The notes below the pieces were generated by a model. It worked only from the letters and a program-made list of their open reading frames with translations. It did not search any database and was not told the DNA's origin. A program made the position numbers and the translations under genes. From contig NZ_SOEO01000003.1 of the NCBI RefSeq assembly GCF_004365655.1, forward strand, positions 310,001 through 374,000: 64,000 nucleotides of DNA, read 5' to 3'. This stretch comes from Epilithonimonas xixisoli. GTDB taxonomy: Bacteria > Bacteroidota > Bacteroidia > Flavobacteriales > Weeksellaceae. This document shows, one piece after another, positions 24,718 to 33,496 of this stretch. The stretch's first letter is position 1; each line of letters begins with the position of its first letter.

Positions 24718-25938
24718 ATGAAAAAGATTTTATATAGTTTAATTTGTCTTTCCTCAACTATGGCTTTTGGTCAAAGTAGCATTCTTAATGCTAATTCACC
24801 ACAGACATTTAGAGAAGATCGTGAGATCAAGAAAGATAGTATTACACCTCTTAAGTATGGGTTTATCGAAGATAAGGACATTTTAAGAAGTATGGTGGTG
24901 TGGGAAATTATTGATATGAATGATAAGATTAATCAACCTTTTTATCATAACAGTGATGGGCTGGTAACACAAAATAAATCTCTTTATCAAATTTTATTGG
25001 AATCAGTTAATTCCGGTAAAGTAAAAGAAGTTTATTCTGATGATAGTTTTACTACAAGATTGACTCCTGAAGGTATTGCTGCCGCAACATCTGTTCCAAT
25101 GGTTGATGATTACTTTACTGAAAAATTAAACGAAGGTAAGATAGAAGATGCAGAAGCTCAGAGAATTTTAAAATATTTTACGTCTCTTAAAGGGTCGGAT
25201 AATAAACAGATCACTGGTTTGTTTATTAAATATTCTACTAGATTGTCTGATGTTTTGGAATTTAATGGTTCGGCTCAACCTGCAGCTACAGAAGAAACTG
25301 TAACTACCGGAAAGGGAAAGAAAAAGAAAACTGTTAAAAAACAATCCAAAGCTCCTACAATTGAACCTGGCACTGTACTCGTGAATTTAGACGGATCTTG
25401 GTACAAAATCAAAAAATCGGATATTGATGCCAATGTTGGTTTTGCTGAAACAAATAGTGAGAAAGTTAAAGCACTTAAGTTGATGGGAATGTGGTATATC
25501 GATAAAAGAGATACACAATTGAGATACAGATTGCTTGGAATTGCAGCCATGGGCGAAGATCCAAATTCTGCCATTCTTAAGAAAGAAAGAATGCAACAAA
25601 TGCAAGATTCTGGTGCTCCTGTAGATCCTTCAGCAATGCAGGATATTGGAGCGGATTTGATCGATCTTTTCTGGATTTATTATCCAGATGCGAGACAGGT
25701 TTTATCTAGCAACTATATCTTCAATGCCAAGAACTCTACTTCTGATATTACTTTTGATGATGTCTTGAATGCAAGAAGATTCTCAGCGGTAATCTACAAA
25801 TCCGATAATGGAATGGGAAGAGGCGGAAGTGGTATCATCGACGAGTACATCCCAGCTGATGCAGACGGACAACTAGATGAAAGCGATAGAATCAAAGCAC
25901 AGATTCTTCAAATGGAAAACGATATGTGGAATTACTAA
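24718..25938 (+). CDS. gldN: T9SS ring protein GldN
   Basis: A 406-residue periplasmic protein with a signal peptide (MKKILYSLICLSSTMAFGQ) that forms the secretion-system ring with GldK. The N-terminal region EIKKDSITPLKYGFIEDKD and the DILRSMVVWEIIDMNDKIN segment are typical of GldN. A Lys-rich linker (KGKKKKTVKK, about 200-209) and a C-terminal region with FDDVLNARRFSAVIYK complete it. It is followed by a clear terminator, closing the gldKLMN unit. Confidence 0.95.
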   Translation: MKKILYSLICLSSTMAFGQSSILNANSPQTFREDREIKKDSITPLKYGFIEDKDILRSMVVWEIIDMNDKINQPFYHNSDGLVTQNKSLYQILLESVNSGKVKEVYSDDSFTTRLTPEGIAAATSVPMVDDYFTEKLNEGKIEDAEAQRILKYFTSLKGSDNKQITGLFIKYSTRLSDVLEFNGSAQPAATEETVTTGKGKKKKTVKKQSKAPTIEPGTVLVNLDGSWYKIKKSDIDANVGFAETNSEKVKALKLMGMWYIDKRDTQLRYRLLGIAAMGEDPNSAILKKERMQQMQDSGAPVDPSAMQDIGADLIDLFWIYYPDARQVLSSNYIFNAKNSTSDITFDDVLNARRFSAVIYKSDNGMGRGGSGIIDEYIPADADGQLDESDRIKAQILQMENDMWNY

Positions 25939-25960
25939 TATTTCTCATATTCCAAATAGA

Positions 25961-25990
25961 AAAACCTGAGTATCTTTACTCAGGTTTTTT
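25961..25990 (+). terminator. Terminator after gldN
   Basis: AACCTGAGTA / TACTCAGGTT stem with a short TCTT loop and a T run, 22 nt past the gldN stop. Confidence 0.9.
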
Positions 25991-25996
25991 ATTTTT

Positions 25997-27028
25997 ATGA
26001 ATCAAGTTGATTATATCATTGTCGGAGGTGGATTTGCAGGTTTTTTTCTTGCCCATCAGTTGAAGAAGAGCAACGCTTCTTTTGTCATTTTCAATGGAAG
26101 TCAGATTTCTGGTTCACATATCTCGGCAGGCGTTTGTAATCCGGTTATTCTAAAGCGATTCAGTACTTTCTGGAAGTCCAAAGTTCAAATGGATTATTTG
26201 GATACTATTTTTTCCGAAATTGAAACCTACACCCGCAAAAACTACCTTATAAAAGAGCCAGTTGCCAGAATATTTCATGACCAAGCTGAGAAAGTACAAT
26301 GGTTGAGAAACTCTGATAAAGACGATTTAAAACCTTTCTTAAGTCAGGATTTCGTAACATTAGAAAGCGTCGAAAATCCATTGGAATCGGGAATTGTGAG
26401 TGGGTCTTGCCGTATAGATGTCGAAGGTTTTTTTAATGATATGAGAACATATTTTGAAAGTCAAGGCCATATCATTAATGACAATTTCGATTATGATTCC
26501 ATCGACTTAAGCAACTCGGTCTATAAAAATTTCACTTTTAAGAATATCATCTTCTGTGAAGGAATTCATGTCAATCAAAATCCATTTTTCAGTACGCTTC
26601 CCGTTGTGCCGAACAAAGGACATTGTTTGGAAGTGGAAATCAACCAAGAGATAGATCCTTTTATCATCAAGAAAAAACACTTCCTTTTTTCGCTTTCGAA
26701 GAATCGTTTTTATTATGGCGGAACTTACGGACGGCTAGATAATTCGGAAGAGATTGACCCGGAATTTGTAGAGGAATTGGAAAATGGACTAAAAGCGTTT
26801 TATAAAAATCAATATGAAATTGTCAAAGTCAAAACCGCATTTCGTGCAACGGTAGATGACAGAAGACCGATTTTGGGGACGCATCCTGAATATGACAATT
26901 TGAAAATTTTCAATGGTCTTGGGGCGAGAGGTGTGCTCAATGGAAGTTATTTTTCCAATGTTATGTGCGATTATCTGCAACACAAAACCGAGCTGGATCC
27001 AGAGATAGATGTGAAAAGGTTTTATTAA
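25997..27028 (+). CDS. FAD-dependent oxidoreductase (DAO family)
   Basis: A 343-residue flavoprotein with the N-terminal dinucleotide-binding motif VGGGFAG (Gly10-x-Gly12-x-x-Gly15) and the D-amino-acid-oxidase-like layout, ending in the conserved NGLGARGVLNGSYFS segment that closes over the FAD. It starts only 7 nt after the gldN terminator. The substrate is unknown; similar genes often act on amines or amino acids. Its stop TAA abuts the stop of the convergent VOC gene. Confidence 0.85.
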   Translation: MNQVDYIIVGGGFAGFFLAHQLKKSNASFVIFNGSQISGSHISAGVCNPVILKRFSTFWKSKVQMDYLDTIFSEIETYTRKNYLIKEPVARIFHDQAEKVQWLRNSDKDDLKPFLSQDFVTLESVENPLESGIVSGSCRIDVEGFFNDMRTYFESQGHIINDNFDYDSIDLSNSVYKNFTFKNIIFCEGIHVNQNPFFSTLPVVPNKGHCLEVEINQEIDPFIIKKKHFLFSLSKNRFYYGGTYGRLDNSEEIDPEFVEELENGLKAFYKNQYEIVKVKTAFRATVDDRRPILGTHPEYDNLKIFNGLGARGVLNGSYFSNVMCDYLQHKTELDPEIDVKRFY

Positions 27029-27394
27029 TTATGACCTGATTTCCTGTCCAAATTGTAGGATAAAACCATTGTTGTCATAGATCGCAAATTCGCGCATTCC
27101 CCATTCAAACGTTTCCAATCCGTAGCAAATCTGAGTTGCAGATTTTAGACTTTCCCAGATTTTATCTACGTTTTGAACATTGATGTAAAAACTTCCTGTA
27201 AAATTAGGTTTAATGAAAACCGACTGATGGTTTGGCTTGGCAAACATCAGTTCCACATTGTCTCGGAAAACAGTCGCCCAGCCCCAGTCATCATTCTTTT
27301 CGCTAAGTTCAAAACCAAGTGTTACTGTGTAGAATTCTATTGTTTCTTCAAATTTATCGGTCCAGAGAATAGGTCTTAAAGAGTTAAATTTCAT
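27029..27394 (-). CDS. VOC/glyoxalase-like protein
   Basis: A 121-residue protein of the vicinal oxygen chelate superfamily with two beta-alpha-beta-beta-beta halves: LRPILWTDKFEETIEFYTVT opens the first and FYINVQNVDKIWESLK the second. A bleomycin-resistance- or glyoxalase-like protein is the nearest general description; the usual metal ligands are not all evident. The start is ATG 27394, one base after the upstream stop (TAAGATG); an in-frame TTG at 27403 is less likely. It is coupled to the PepSY gene. Confidence 0.82.
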   Translation of the reverse strand: MKFNSLRPILWTDKFEETIEFYTVTLGFELSEKNDDWGWATVFRDNVELMFAKPNHQSVFIKPNFTGSFYINVQNVDKIWESLKSATQICYGLETFEWGMREFAIYDNNGFILQFGQEIRS

Positions 27395-27395
27395 C

Positions 27396-27911
27396 TTATA
27401 CAAAGGTTAAAAGCAATGCCAATACAAATCCGATAGCTGCGAAAATCATTCCTCTTCGGAAAACTTTGGACTTTGGCGGAAACATCCAAAAACTGGATAT
27501 GACGAAGAAAAGAAGACAAACTCCAAAAAATGTATTGAGTGGAGAAAGAGCCTGCGCTGATTTTGCTTTGTGAAGTTTCGTCATTTTGTCCCAAACAAAA
27601 GGCAGTTCTTTCTTCGTATAATCTGCTTTTCCGGTTAGAGAGTTATAAGTTCCTTCTTTGAAATATGCTATGCCGTTATCAATTTTGGTGATTTCAAAAT
27701 TCTTGATTTTCGTTTCTTCGCCTAATTGCTTTTCGGTCAGATTTTTATCAAAGATTTTTTCGTAATGATTTTCTCTTTTCAAGAAATCAGTATCACGATA
27801 AACCAAGATTACACCGCTAATGGAATAGACCGCCATAATTCCTGCCATCAAATAGCCCAGATAACGGTGAACGATTCTCATAAAACTTCTCGTATCTTTG
27901 ATTCTATCCAT
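27396..27911 (-). CDS. PepSY-type membrane protein
   Basis: A 171-residue inner-membrane protein with one N-terminal helix (about 17-38, YLGYLMAGIMAVYSISGVIL), a periplasmic part of about 80 residues, and two C-terminal helices (123-140 and 150-170). The N-terminal RIVHRYLGY start resembles the PepSY-associated transmembrane (iron-regulated) family, but the protein is shorter than the usual multi-pass reductase-like members. It may serve in metal or redox handling; this is inference. Confidence 0.75.
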   Translation of the reverse strand: MDRIKDTRSFMRIVHRYLGYLMAGIMAVYSISGVILVYRDTDFLKRENHYEKIFDKNLTEKQLGEETKIKNFEITKIDNGIAYFKEGTYNSLTGKADYTKKELPFVWDKMTKLHKAKSAQALSPLNTFFGVCLLFFVISSFWMFPPKSKVFRRGMIFAAIGFVLALLLTFV

Positions 27912-27994
27912 AGTTTGTTTTTAAATTGTTTGATATTTATTTCAATCCAGTAACGTTTGCTAAGCTTTAACTACTTATTATTAAATTAAGTGTT

Positions 27995-28162
27995 ATGAAA
28001 AAAAGAAAATCAACAAGCTTCACAGTTATTGGATTATTGTTCGTTGTTTCCGGCTCTTTTCTATTTGAAGATAATGAGATTTTGCGATACAGTTTTTTGA
28101 TTCTCGGAATCCTAATGCTTTTAACCAGTATCTATCTAATGGTAACTTCAAGCAAAGATTAA
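27995..28162 (+). CDS. 55-residue two-helix membrane protein
   Basis: A short gene not obvious at first sight: ATG at 27995, basic start (MKKRKS), two hydrophobic helices (about 9-24 and 33-50) and a polar end (TSSKD). It is divergent from the PepSY gene, and its TAA shares bases with the stop of the convergent ABC-F gene (TTAA at 28159-28162). The clean start, membrane topology and exact abutment to its neighbours support it being real. Function unknown. Confidence 0.65.
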   Translation: MKKRKSTSFTVIGLLFVVSGSFLFEDNEILRYSFLILGILMLLTSIYLMVTSSKD

Positions 28163-30048
28163 TCCTGAAGCTCCAACCAACGCATTTCGAAGTTTTCCAA
28201 TTTTTCCGAAATCACCTCCAATTCCGCAGAGAATTTTGCAATCTTCTCGTAATCGGTTTCGTTATTCAGTTCATCAAGGATTTTGCTTCGTTGAGCTTCT
28301 AATTTTGGCATTTCCTTTTCAATGGTTTCCAGCTCGTGTTGCTCTTTGAAAGATAATTTTTTCTTAGCTGGTTGATTTGTCACAATTGGCGCAAGCGTTT
28401 CTTTCGGAGCCTCAACCTTTTCAACTTTCGGAGCTTCAACCTTTGGGTTTTTCTCCTCGTTTTTAAGATTCTCACGATATTCTGAGAAATTCCCTACAAA
28501 CTCTTTGATTTTCCCTTCGCCTTCAAAAGCCAAAACGTGATCCACAATTCTGTCCATAAAATAACGGTCGTGAGAAACGATAATCAAACTTCCTTGGAAA
28601 TTCTGAAGGAAGTTCTCAAGAACCGTCAAAGTCGGCAAATCCAAATCATTCGTAGGCTCATCAAAAATTAAAAAATTCGGGTTCTGATAAAGAATATACA
28701 TCAAATGCAGACGGCGTTTTTCTCCTCCCGAAAGTTTCGAAATCGGCGAATACTGTGTTTGGTCATCAAACAAAAACAATCTCAAGAACTGAGAAGCCGA
28801 GATGGTTTTTCCATTAGCCAAAGGGAAATTTTCTCCAATTTCTTTGATGAAATCAATCACACGTTCGTCTTCTTTATATTGAAGTCCTTTCTGCGCAAAA
28901 TATCCGAATTTAATTGTTTCTCCGGTTTCTATCTCTCCTGAATCTTTCGGTTCAAAACCTTGAATAATATTCAGTAAAGTTGATTTTCCAGCCCCATTTT
29001 TTCCAACAATTCCCACTTTTTCACCTCTTTGAAATTGATAAGAGAAATCTTTAAATAATACTTTTTCGTCGTAACTTTTATTAATGTTTTTAAGTTCAAG
29101 AATTTTATTCCCCAATCTTTTCATCTCGAAATCAAGCGCCAACGTTTCTTTTCTCGTGTCGGTTTTCGCTACTTTTTCAGTTTCGTAGAAGTCATCCTGA
29201 CGGGATTTTGACTTCGTGGTTCTCGCTTTCGGCTGTCTTCGCATCCATTCCAATTCCTTTCTGTAAAGGTTTTGCGCTTTATCAATCGTCGAATTCAAAT
29301 TGTCCTCACGAATCATTTTATTCTCAAGATAAGTCGCGTAACTTCCGTTGTGGAGATAGAGGTTTCCGTCTTCCATTTCCCAAATCTTGTCACAAACTGC
29401 ATCCAGGAAATAACGGTCGTGCGTCACCAAAAGCAAAGTTATTTTTGCCTTACTCAAATAATTTTCCAGCCATTCTACCATTTCCACGTCCAAGTGGTTG
29501 GTCGGCTCATCCATTATCAGAAGCGTATGACGATGTTCCGCTCTGGTTTCTGTTAAGAGTTTTGCCAATGCAATTCTTTTAATTTGACCTCCGGAAAGTG
29601 TTCCCATTTTCGCTGATAAATCTGTGATTTTCAACTGAGAAAGAATTTGTTCCATCTCATTTTCCAAATCCCACGCTTTATGGATTTCCATCTCAGCCAA
29701 AGCCGTTTCCATATCATCCGGATTTTCTGAAGTCAAAGCGTGATGATACTTTTTCAAAGCCAAAATTGGTGCAGAATCCAAAGTCATCATAAATTCCTCC
29801 ACAGAAAGTTTCGGGTCAAAATCTATTTCCTGGTCAAACAAAACAACTTGAATGTCTTTGTTAATGACCACTTCACCGCCGTCCGCAATTTCTTTTCCCA
29901 TTAGGATTTTCAAAAGTGTAGATTTTCCGCTTCCATTTTTGGCAACGATGGCAATTTTGTCGCCTTCGTTCACGTGGAAGGTAATATTTTTGAACAGAAC
30001 TTTGACGCCGTAAGATTTGCTAAGATTTTCTGCAGAAACGTAATTCAT
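28159..30048 (-). CDS. ABC-F family ATPase (Uup-like)
   Basis: A 629-residue soluble protein with two ABC ATPase domains and no membrane part. Domain 1 has Walker A AKNGSGKST (36-44), signature LSGGQIKRIALAK and Walker B LLIMDEPTNHLD; domain 2 has GKNGAGKST, LSGGEKRRLHLM and FLIFDEPTNDLD. A linker with arginines (WMRRQPKARTTKSKSR) joins them, and a C-terminal coiled coil (about 560-629) is typical of Uup. ABC-F proteins act on the ribosome or DNA; I see no reason to call it a resistance factor. Confidence 0.93.
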   Translation of the reverse strand: MNYVSAENLSKSYGVKVLFKNITFHVNEGDKIAIVAKNGSGKSTLLKILMGKEIADGGEVVINKDIQVVLFDQEIDFDPKLSVEEFMMTLDSAPILALKKYHHALTSENPDDMETALAEMEIHKAWDLENEMEQILSQLKITDLSAKMGTLSGGQIKRIALAKLLTETRAEHRHTLLIMDEPTNHLDVEMVEWLENYLSKAKITLLLVTHDRYFLDAVCDKIWEMEDGNLYLHNGSYATYLENKMIREDNLNSTIDKAQNLYRKELEWMRRQPKARTTKSKSRQDDFYETEKVAKTDTRKETLALDFEMKRLGNKILELKNINKSYDEKVLFKDFSYQFQRGEKVGIVGKNGAGKSTLLNIIQGFEPKDSGEIETGETIKFGYFAQKGLQYKEDERVIDFIKEIGENFPLANGKTISASQFLRLFLFDDQTQYSPISKLSGGEKRRLHLMYILYQNPNFLIFDEPTNDLDLPTLTVLENFLQNFQGSLIIVSHDRYFMDRIVDHVLAFEGEGKIKEFVGNFSEYRENLKNEEKNPKVEAPKVEKVEAPKETLAPIVTNQPAKKKLSFKEQHELETIEKEMPKLEAQRSKILDELNNETDYEKIAKFSAELEVISEKLENFEMRWLELQD

Positions 30049-30346
30049 TTTAGGTTGGATGATGGAGGTTAGATGTTGGAAGTTTTTCCAGCTGCGAAAG
30101 TACGAAAATGAAATTTTAAAATTCAGATAATCATAATTATTTGGGCAGCTTTATCCGTCTTCCACTCCCAATCTTTTTGCCAACGCTTTTCCCACGCAAA
30201 AAAGGATTTCCGCTCAAGCCGGGCTGCGGAGATTCTACGTTTCATAGGCATCTTTAGGAAAGTTTAACAAAAAACAAAATTGATTTAACCTTTCATTGAG
30301 ATAATTGAAATGGAAAATTTCAGAAGTTTGCTGAAAATTAATTTCA
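30049..30346. other. 298-bp gap with interspersed repeat
   Basis: Apart from copy 2 of repeat family A (about 30134-30247), nothing recognisable is present; the last 90 bp probably hold the promoter of the plus-strand gene at 30347. Confidence 0.5.
30134..30247 (+). repeat. Interspersed repeat family A, copy 2
   Basis: ATAATTATTTGGGCAGCTTT, then TCCGTCTTCCACTCCCAATC, CTTTTTGCCAACGC, CACGCAAAAAAGGATTTCCG and CTCAAGCCGGGCTGCGG. It shares these blocks with copies at about 6524 and 42703, and is the most compact of the three. Confidence 0.75.
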
Positions 30347-31171
30347 ATGAAAAAAATCAACTTTATCTTTGCATTATTCGCATTTCTAACCCTTGAAGCT
30401 CAAGTTATTTCTGGAATAGTTGTTTCTAAAGATGACAACCAACCTGTTCCTTTTGCCAAGATTGGAATCATTAATAGCGATTATGGAATTCAGGCTGGCG
30501 AAGATGGGAAATTCCAAATTAAGCTTGATAATGTAGCGAAGGATAAAGTAGTTATTGTAGATGTTCCTGGATACAAACAGTTCAGAAGTTCTGTGGAAGA
30601 TTTTGTAAAACAGAATCCTCACAATATCTATTTGTACGAAAAAGTGACCAATATCCAAGAAGTTGTAATCGCTCCAAAAAATTATAAAGAGAAGAATCTG
30701 GGTGTGAACAGTAAGTCAAAATCGATAATGTTTACGCCAAATATGGAGAAAGGAAATGCGGTAGTGGAGGAGACTGCGGTAGAATTCAGTTCTAATAAAA
30801 AGTTGAAAATCAATAAAATCAATATCAATTTTTCCAGATTCGAATCTACCACGCCAATCAAAGTTCGTTACACAATTTACGACGAAAAAGATGGCAAACC
30901 GAATAATTTGATTTTGCAGAATGACATCATTGCGACCATTAGTAAAGATGAATTGCAGGATTCAACATTCTCTTTGGATCTTAAAAAAGAAAAAATCTGG
31001 TTGGAGGGTAAATTTTTTGTTGGCATTCAGTTCATTGGCGAGTCCGATGGGAAAGTTGCTTTGAGTGGTGCGCTTTTCAGATCCGGTTATTACAGATCTT
31101 TTTATGGTGCTTGGCAAAAAATTGGAATGGTTGCGCCCGCGATTAATATTGATGTGACTGTGAAAAAGTGA
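30347..31171 (+). CDS. Exported protein with carboxypeptidase-regulatory-like domain
   Basis: A 274-residue secreted protein: signal peptide of about 18 residues (MKKINFIFALFAFLTLEAQ), then a CarboxypepD_reg-like beta-sandwich (SGIVVSKDDNQPVPFAKIGI, about 22-41) that continues to about 100. The remaining 170 residues carry a second beta-rich domain of unknown type. Such proteins in Bacteroidota sit in the envelope, often with TonB-type receptors, but none is adjacent here. It ends just before a secreted hydrolase gene. Confidence 0.8.
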   Translation: MKKINFIFALFAFLTLEAQVISGIVVSKDDNQPVPFAKIGIINSDYGIQAGEDGKFQIKLDNVAKDKVVIVDVPGYKQFRSSVEDFVKQNPHNIYLYEKVTNIQEVVIAPKNYKEKNLGVNSKSKSIMFTPNMEKGNAVVEETAVEFSSNKKLKINKININFSRFESTTPIKVRYTIYDEKDGKPNNLILQNDIIATISKDELQDSTFSLDLKKEKIWLEGKFFVGIQFIGESDGKVALSGALFRSGYYRSFYGAWQKIGMVAPAINIDVTVKK

Positions 31172-31209
31172 TTCAATTTATTTTTAAATTTGATAATCAA
31201 TCACTTGAA

Positions 31210-31989
31210 ATGAAAAAAATATTAGCCCTAATCACTCTGTTTGTTTTTGCATTTTCTTTTGCCCAAGTTATAGACTTTGGTAAAAATCGGAAAGCTGGAA
31301 AAATTCTTAATTTGAAAGATGCGGATATCTATTATGAAGTTTACGGAAAAGGCGAACCGTTATTTTTGCTCCACGGAAACGGAGGAAGTATTGATGCTTT
31401 TTCTAAAGAAATTCCTGAACTTTCTAAATATTTTAAAGTCATTGCGATGGATACGCGAGCACAAGGAAAAAGCACAGATACTTCAAAAGAGCCTTTGACT
31501 TACATAAAATTTGCGGACGATATGAAAGCTTTAGCTGATGAATTAAAATTAAAGAAAATCAATATTCTCGGCTGGAGTGACGGAGGAAATACAGGAATTG
31601 AATTTGCTATCAAATATCCAAAAATGGCAAATAAAATCATCACAAGTGGTGCTAATGTTTTTCCAAATGGTGTTGGTGAAAATGAAGTGGAGAATATGAA
31701 AAAAGATGCTGAGAAAATGCGTACTGAAAATAAACCAGAGCGTGATATCAGATTACTCCAATTGATGATTGATGAACCGAAAATTACCCAAGAACAACTC
31801 AATAACATCAAAGCAAAAGTCTTTGTACTTGCTGGCGAAAATGACTTGATTCTTCGTTCTCATACAGAATACATCGCAAAAGAAATCCCAAATTCTAAAA
31901 TGAAAATTTATAAAGGCGCATCACACGGCGTTCCGATTGAAAGAGCAGAAGAGTTGAGTAAAGATGTGATTGAGTTTATAAAGAATTAA
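31210..31989 (+). CDS. Secreted alpha/beta hydrolase
   Basis: A 259-residue serine hydrolase with an N-terminal signal peptide (MKKILALITLFVFAFSFAQ). The oxyanion motif is HGNGGS (55-60), the nucleophile elbow GWSDG gives Ser123, the acid is in AGENDLIL and the His in GASHGVP. A longer frame begins at 31168 inside the end of the preceding gene, but it would put 14 residues before a perfect signal peptide, so I chose ATG 31210. The stop overlaps the convergent GH25 gene in TTAA. Confidence 0.9.
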   Translation: MKKILALITLFVFAFSFAQVIDFGKNRKAGKILNLKDADIYYEVYGKGEPLFLLHGNGGSIDAFSKEIPELSKYFKVIAMDTRAQGKSTDTSKEPLTYIKFADDMKALADELKLKKINILGWSDGGNTGIEFAIKYPKMANKIITSGANVFPNGVGENEVENMKKDAEKMRTENKPERDIRLLQLMIDEPKITQEQLNNIKAKVFVLAGENDLILRSHTEYIAKEIPNSKMKIYKGASHGVPIERAEELSKDVIEFIKN

Positions 31990-32846
31990 TCAATCGTCAA
32001 CATTTTCAAACTCCAAAGATTACCATTATAAATATCCAAATCAACTTTTGTGTTGATGCCGTAAACAATGCCGTTTTCTGAGAATTGCCAAAACTGCCAT
32101 TCGTCGTCGGGAGAAGGTGTGGGAACATCATTGTAATTGGCGAGCCAAAGCGGATAATCGTCAAATTCTCCCTTCAAATAATCTTTGTAAAAGTGATAAT
32201 AAGTGTAGATGATTGGCTTCTCGCCGTAGGTTTCTTCCATTATTTTGATCCAGATTTTGAGGTCAGAAATCAATTGCTCTTTTGATTTTTTTCTTGGCGC
32301 TTTTTCGATGTCGAGGATAGGAGGCAAATCGCCGGATTCCAACTTTGCCACAGAAAGAAAAGAATTCGCCTGCATCACAGGATCTTCGTCTGGTCTGTAA
32401 AAATGGTAAGCACCACGAATCAGTTGGTGTTGTTTCGCCGTTTCCCAAAAATGGTCAAAGTTTTTGTCTAATTTTCGGTTTCCCATACTTGCCCGCAGAA
32501 CCACAAATTTCAAAGGAATTGTACGGTTTCCGATGCTGAGACTGTCCCATTGGATGTCTTCTTTTCTTTGATAATGAGAAATATCGAAGCCAAAAGTCTG
32601 GTTGGAATATAGTGCGGTGATTTTCTCGATTCTTTCTTTTTCCTTTTCAGAATTGGAAAGTTTTTTATGTTCGAATTCTTTTCCGAAGTAGAATGTAATA
32701 TAATAATTGATTTTTTGGCGCAGATAAAATCCTGTTCCTAATAGCGAAAGACAAAGAATTATCAACAGAATCCAACGCTTTTTCATAAAAACGTTTTTTC
32801 TTTTTTGATGGATTTTTCTTTTTGCAGTCGGATTGATCTTCGCCAT
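31986..32846 (-). CDS. GH25 lysozyme-like muramidase
   Basis: A 286-residue protein with a basic cytoplasmic start, one transmembrane helix (about 24-41) and an extracytoplasmic glycoside hydrolase family 25 domain. The acidic active-site residues are readable: Asp88 (FGFDISHYQ), Asp179 and Glu181 (PPILDIEKAP), and the family's closing strands WQFWQFSENG and KVDLDIYNG. It would cleave the N-acetylmuramyl-GlcNAc bond of peptidoglycan. ATG 32846 or Met21 may be the true start. Confidence 0.9.
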   Translation of the reverse strand: MAKINPTAKRKIHQKRKNVFMKKRWILLIILCLSLLGTGFYLRQKINYYITFYFGKEFEHKKLSNSEKEKERIEKITALYSNQTFGFDISHYQRKEDIQWDSLSIGNRTIPLKFVVLRASMGNRKLDKNFDHFWETAKQHQLIRGAYHFYRPDEDPVMQANSFLSVAKLESGDLPPILDIEKAPRKKSKEQLISDLKIWIKIMEETYGEKPIIYTYYHFYKDYLKGEFDDYPLWLANYNDVPTPSPDDEWQFWQFSENGIVYGINTKVDLDIYNGNLWSLKMLTID

Positions 32847-32979
32847 AAGTTTTGCAAAAATATATTTTTTATCGATTTGAAAAACGCGAAAATTTATTTT
32901 TTGTTAATTAAAATATTAATGAAAAAATTTGGCTTACTTTATGCTAATATTGTAAAATTAATTTTAAAATCAAAAAACG

Positions 32980-33360
32980 ATGAAAAAGAAATTATTATCA
33001 TTATCCGCAGTTGTGATTTTTGCAATTGGAATGAGCGCTCAAACCGTAAAAGAGCAAGTGAAAAAAGATGCTAAAGCTGTTGGAACTGCAGTCGAAAAAG
33101 GTGCAAAAGCCACAGGCGAAGGCGTGAAAGATGGCGCAGAATGGGTTGGAGACAAAACTAAGAAAGGCACAAAAGCCACCAAAAAAGGCGTAAAAAAAGG
33201 AGCGAAATGGACTGGCAAAACGGTTAAAAAAGGAGCAAATGCGACAGAAGAAGGTGTAAAAGACGGTGCAAAGTGGACTGAAAAGACAGCGAAAAAAGGA
33301 GCCAATGCAGTAAGCGAAACTTACAAAGATGTGAAAGATGACATCAAGAAAAAAGATTAA
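32980..33360 (+). CDS. Exported 22-residue-repeat protein, LEA-like
   Basis: A 126-residue protein with a signal peptide (to about residue 21, ending MSAQ). The mature part is Lys/Gly/Ala/Thr-rich and consists of 22-residue repeats: K40-K61, K62-K83, K84-K105 and a degenerate fourth, with pattern KKGAxATxxGVKxGAKWTxK. A 22-residue period made of two 11-mers is the pattern of LEA-type and apolipoprotein-like amphipathic helices. Function unknown; a protective or surface-binding role is inference. The opposite strand is open only because of the repeat's composition. Confidence 0.8.
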   Translation: MKKKLLSLSAVVIFAIGMSAQTVKEQVKKDAKAVGTAVEKGAKATGEGVKDGAEWVGDKTKKGTKATKKGVKKGAKWTGKTVKKGANATEEGVKDGAKWTEKTAKKGANAVSETYKDVKDDIKKKD

Positions 33361-33381
33361 TATTTTATAAAAATAATTAAG

Positions 33382-33409
33382 CAACTTCAGTTTTTGAAGT
33401 TGTTTTTTT
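33382..33409 (+). terminator. Terminator after the repeat-protein gene
   Basis: CAACTTCA / TGAAGTTG stem, loop GTTTT, then seven T, 21 nt past the stop. Confidence 0.85.
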
Positions 33410-33496
33410 GTAACAAAAACAAACTTAACTAAACTAATGAGGAAAGTTATTCTTTGGAAAATAACTATCTTCGTTCACATAACTAAAAAAAATATA

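Noticed and set aside
28159-30048. Antibiotic-resistance ABC-F protein
   Set aside because: The C-terminal coiled coil and lack of a long antibiotic-resistance-type linker favour a housekeeping Uup-like protein.
33001-33384. 127- and 88-codon frames opposite the repeat protein
   Set aside because: They are composition shadows of the Lys/Ala/Gly-rich repeat; the plus-strand frame has a signal peptide and the antisense frames do not.
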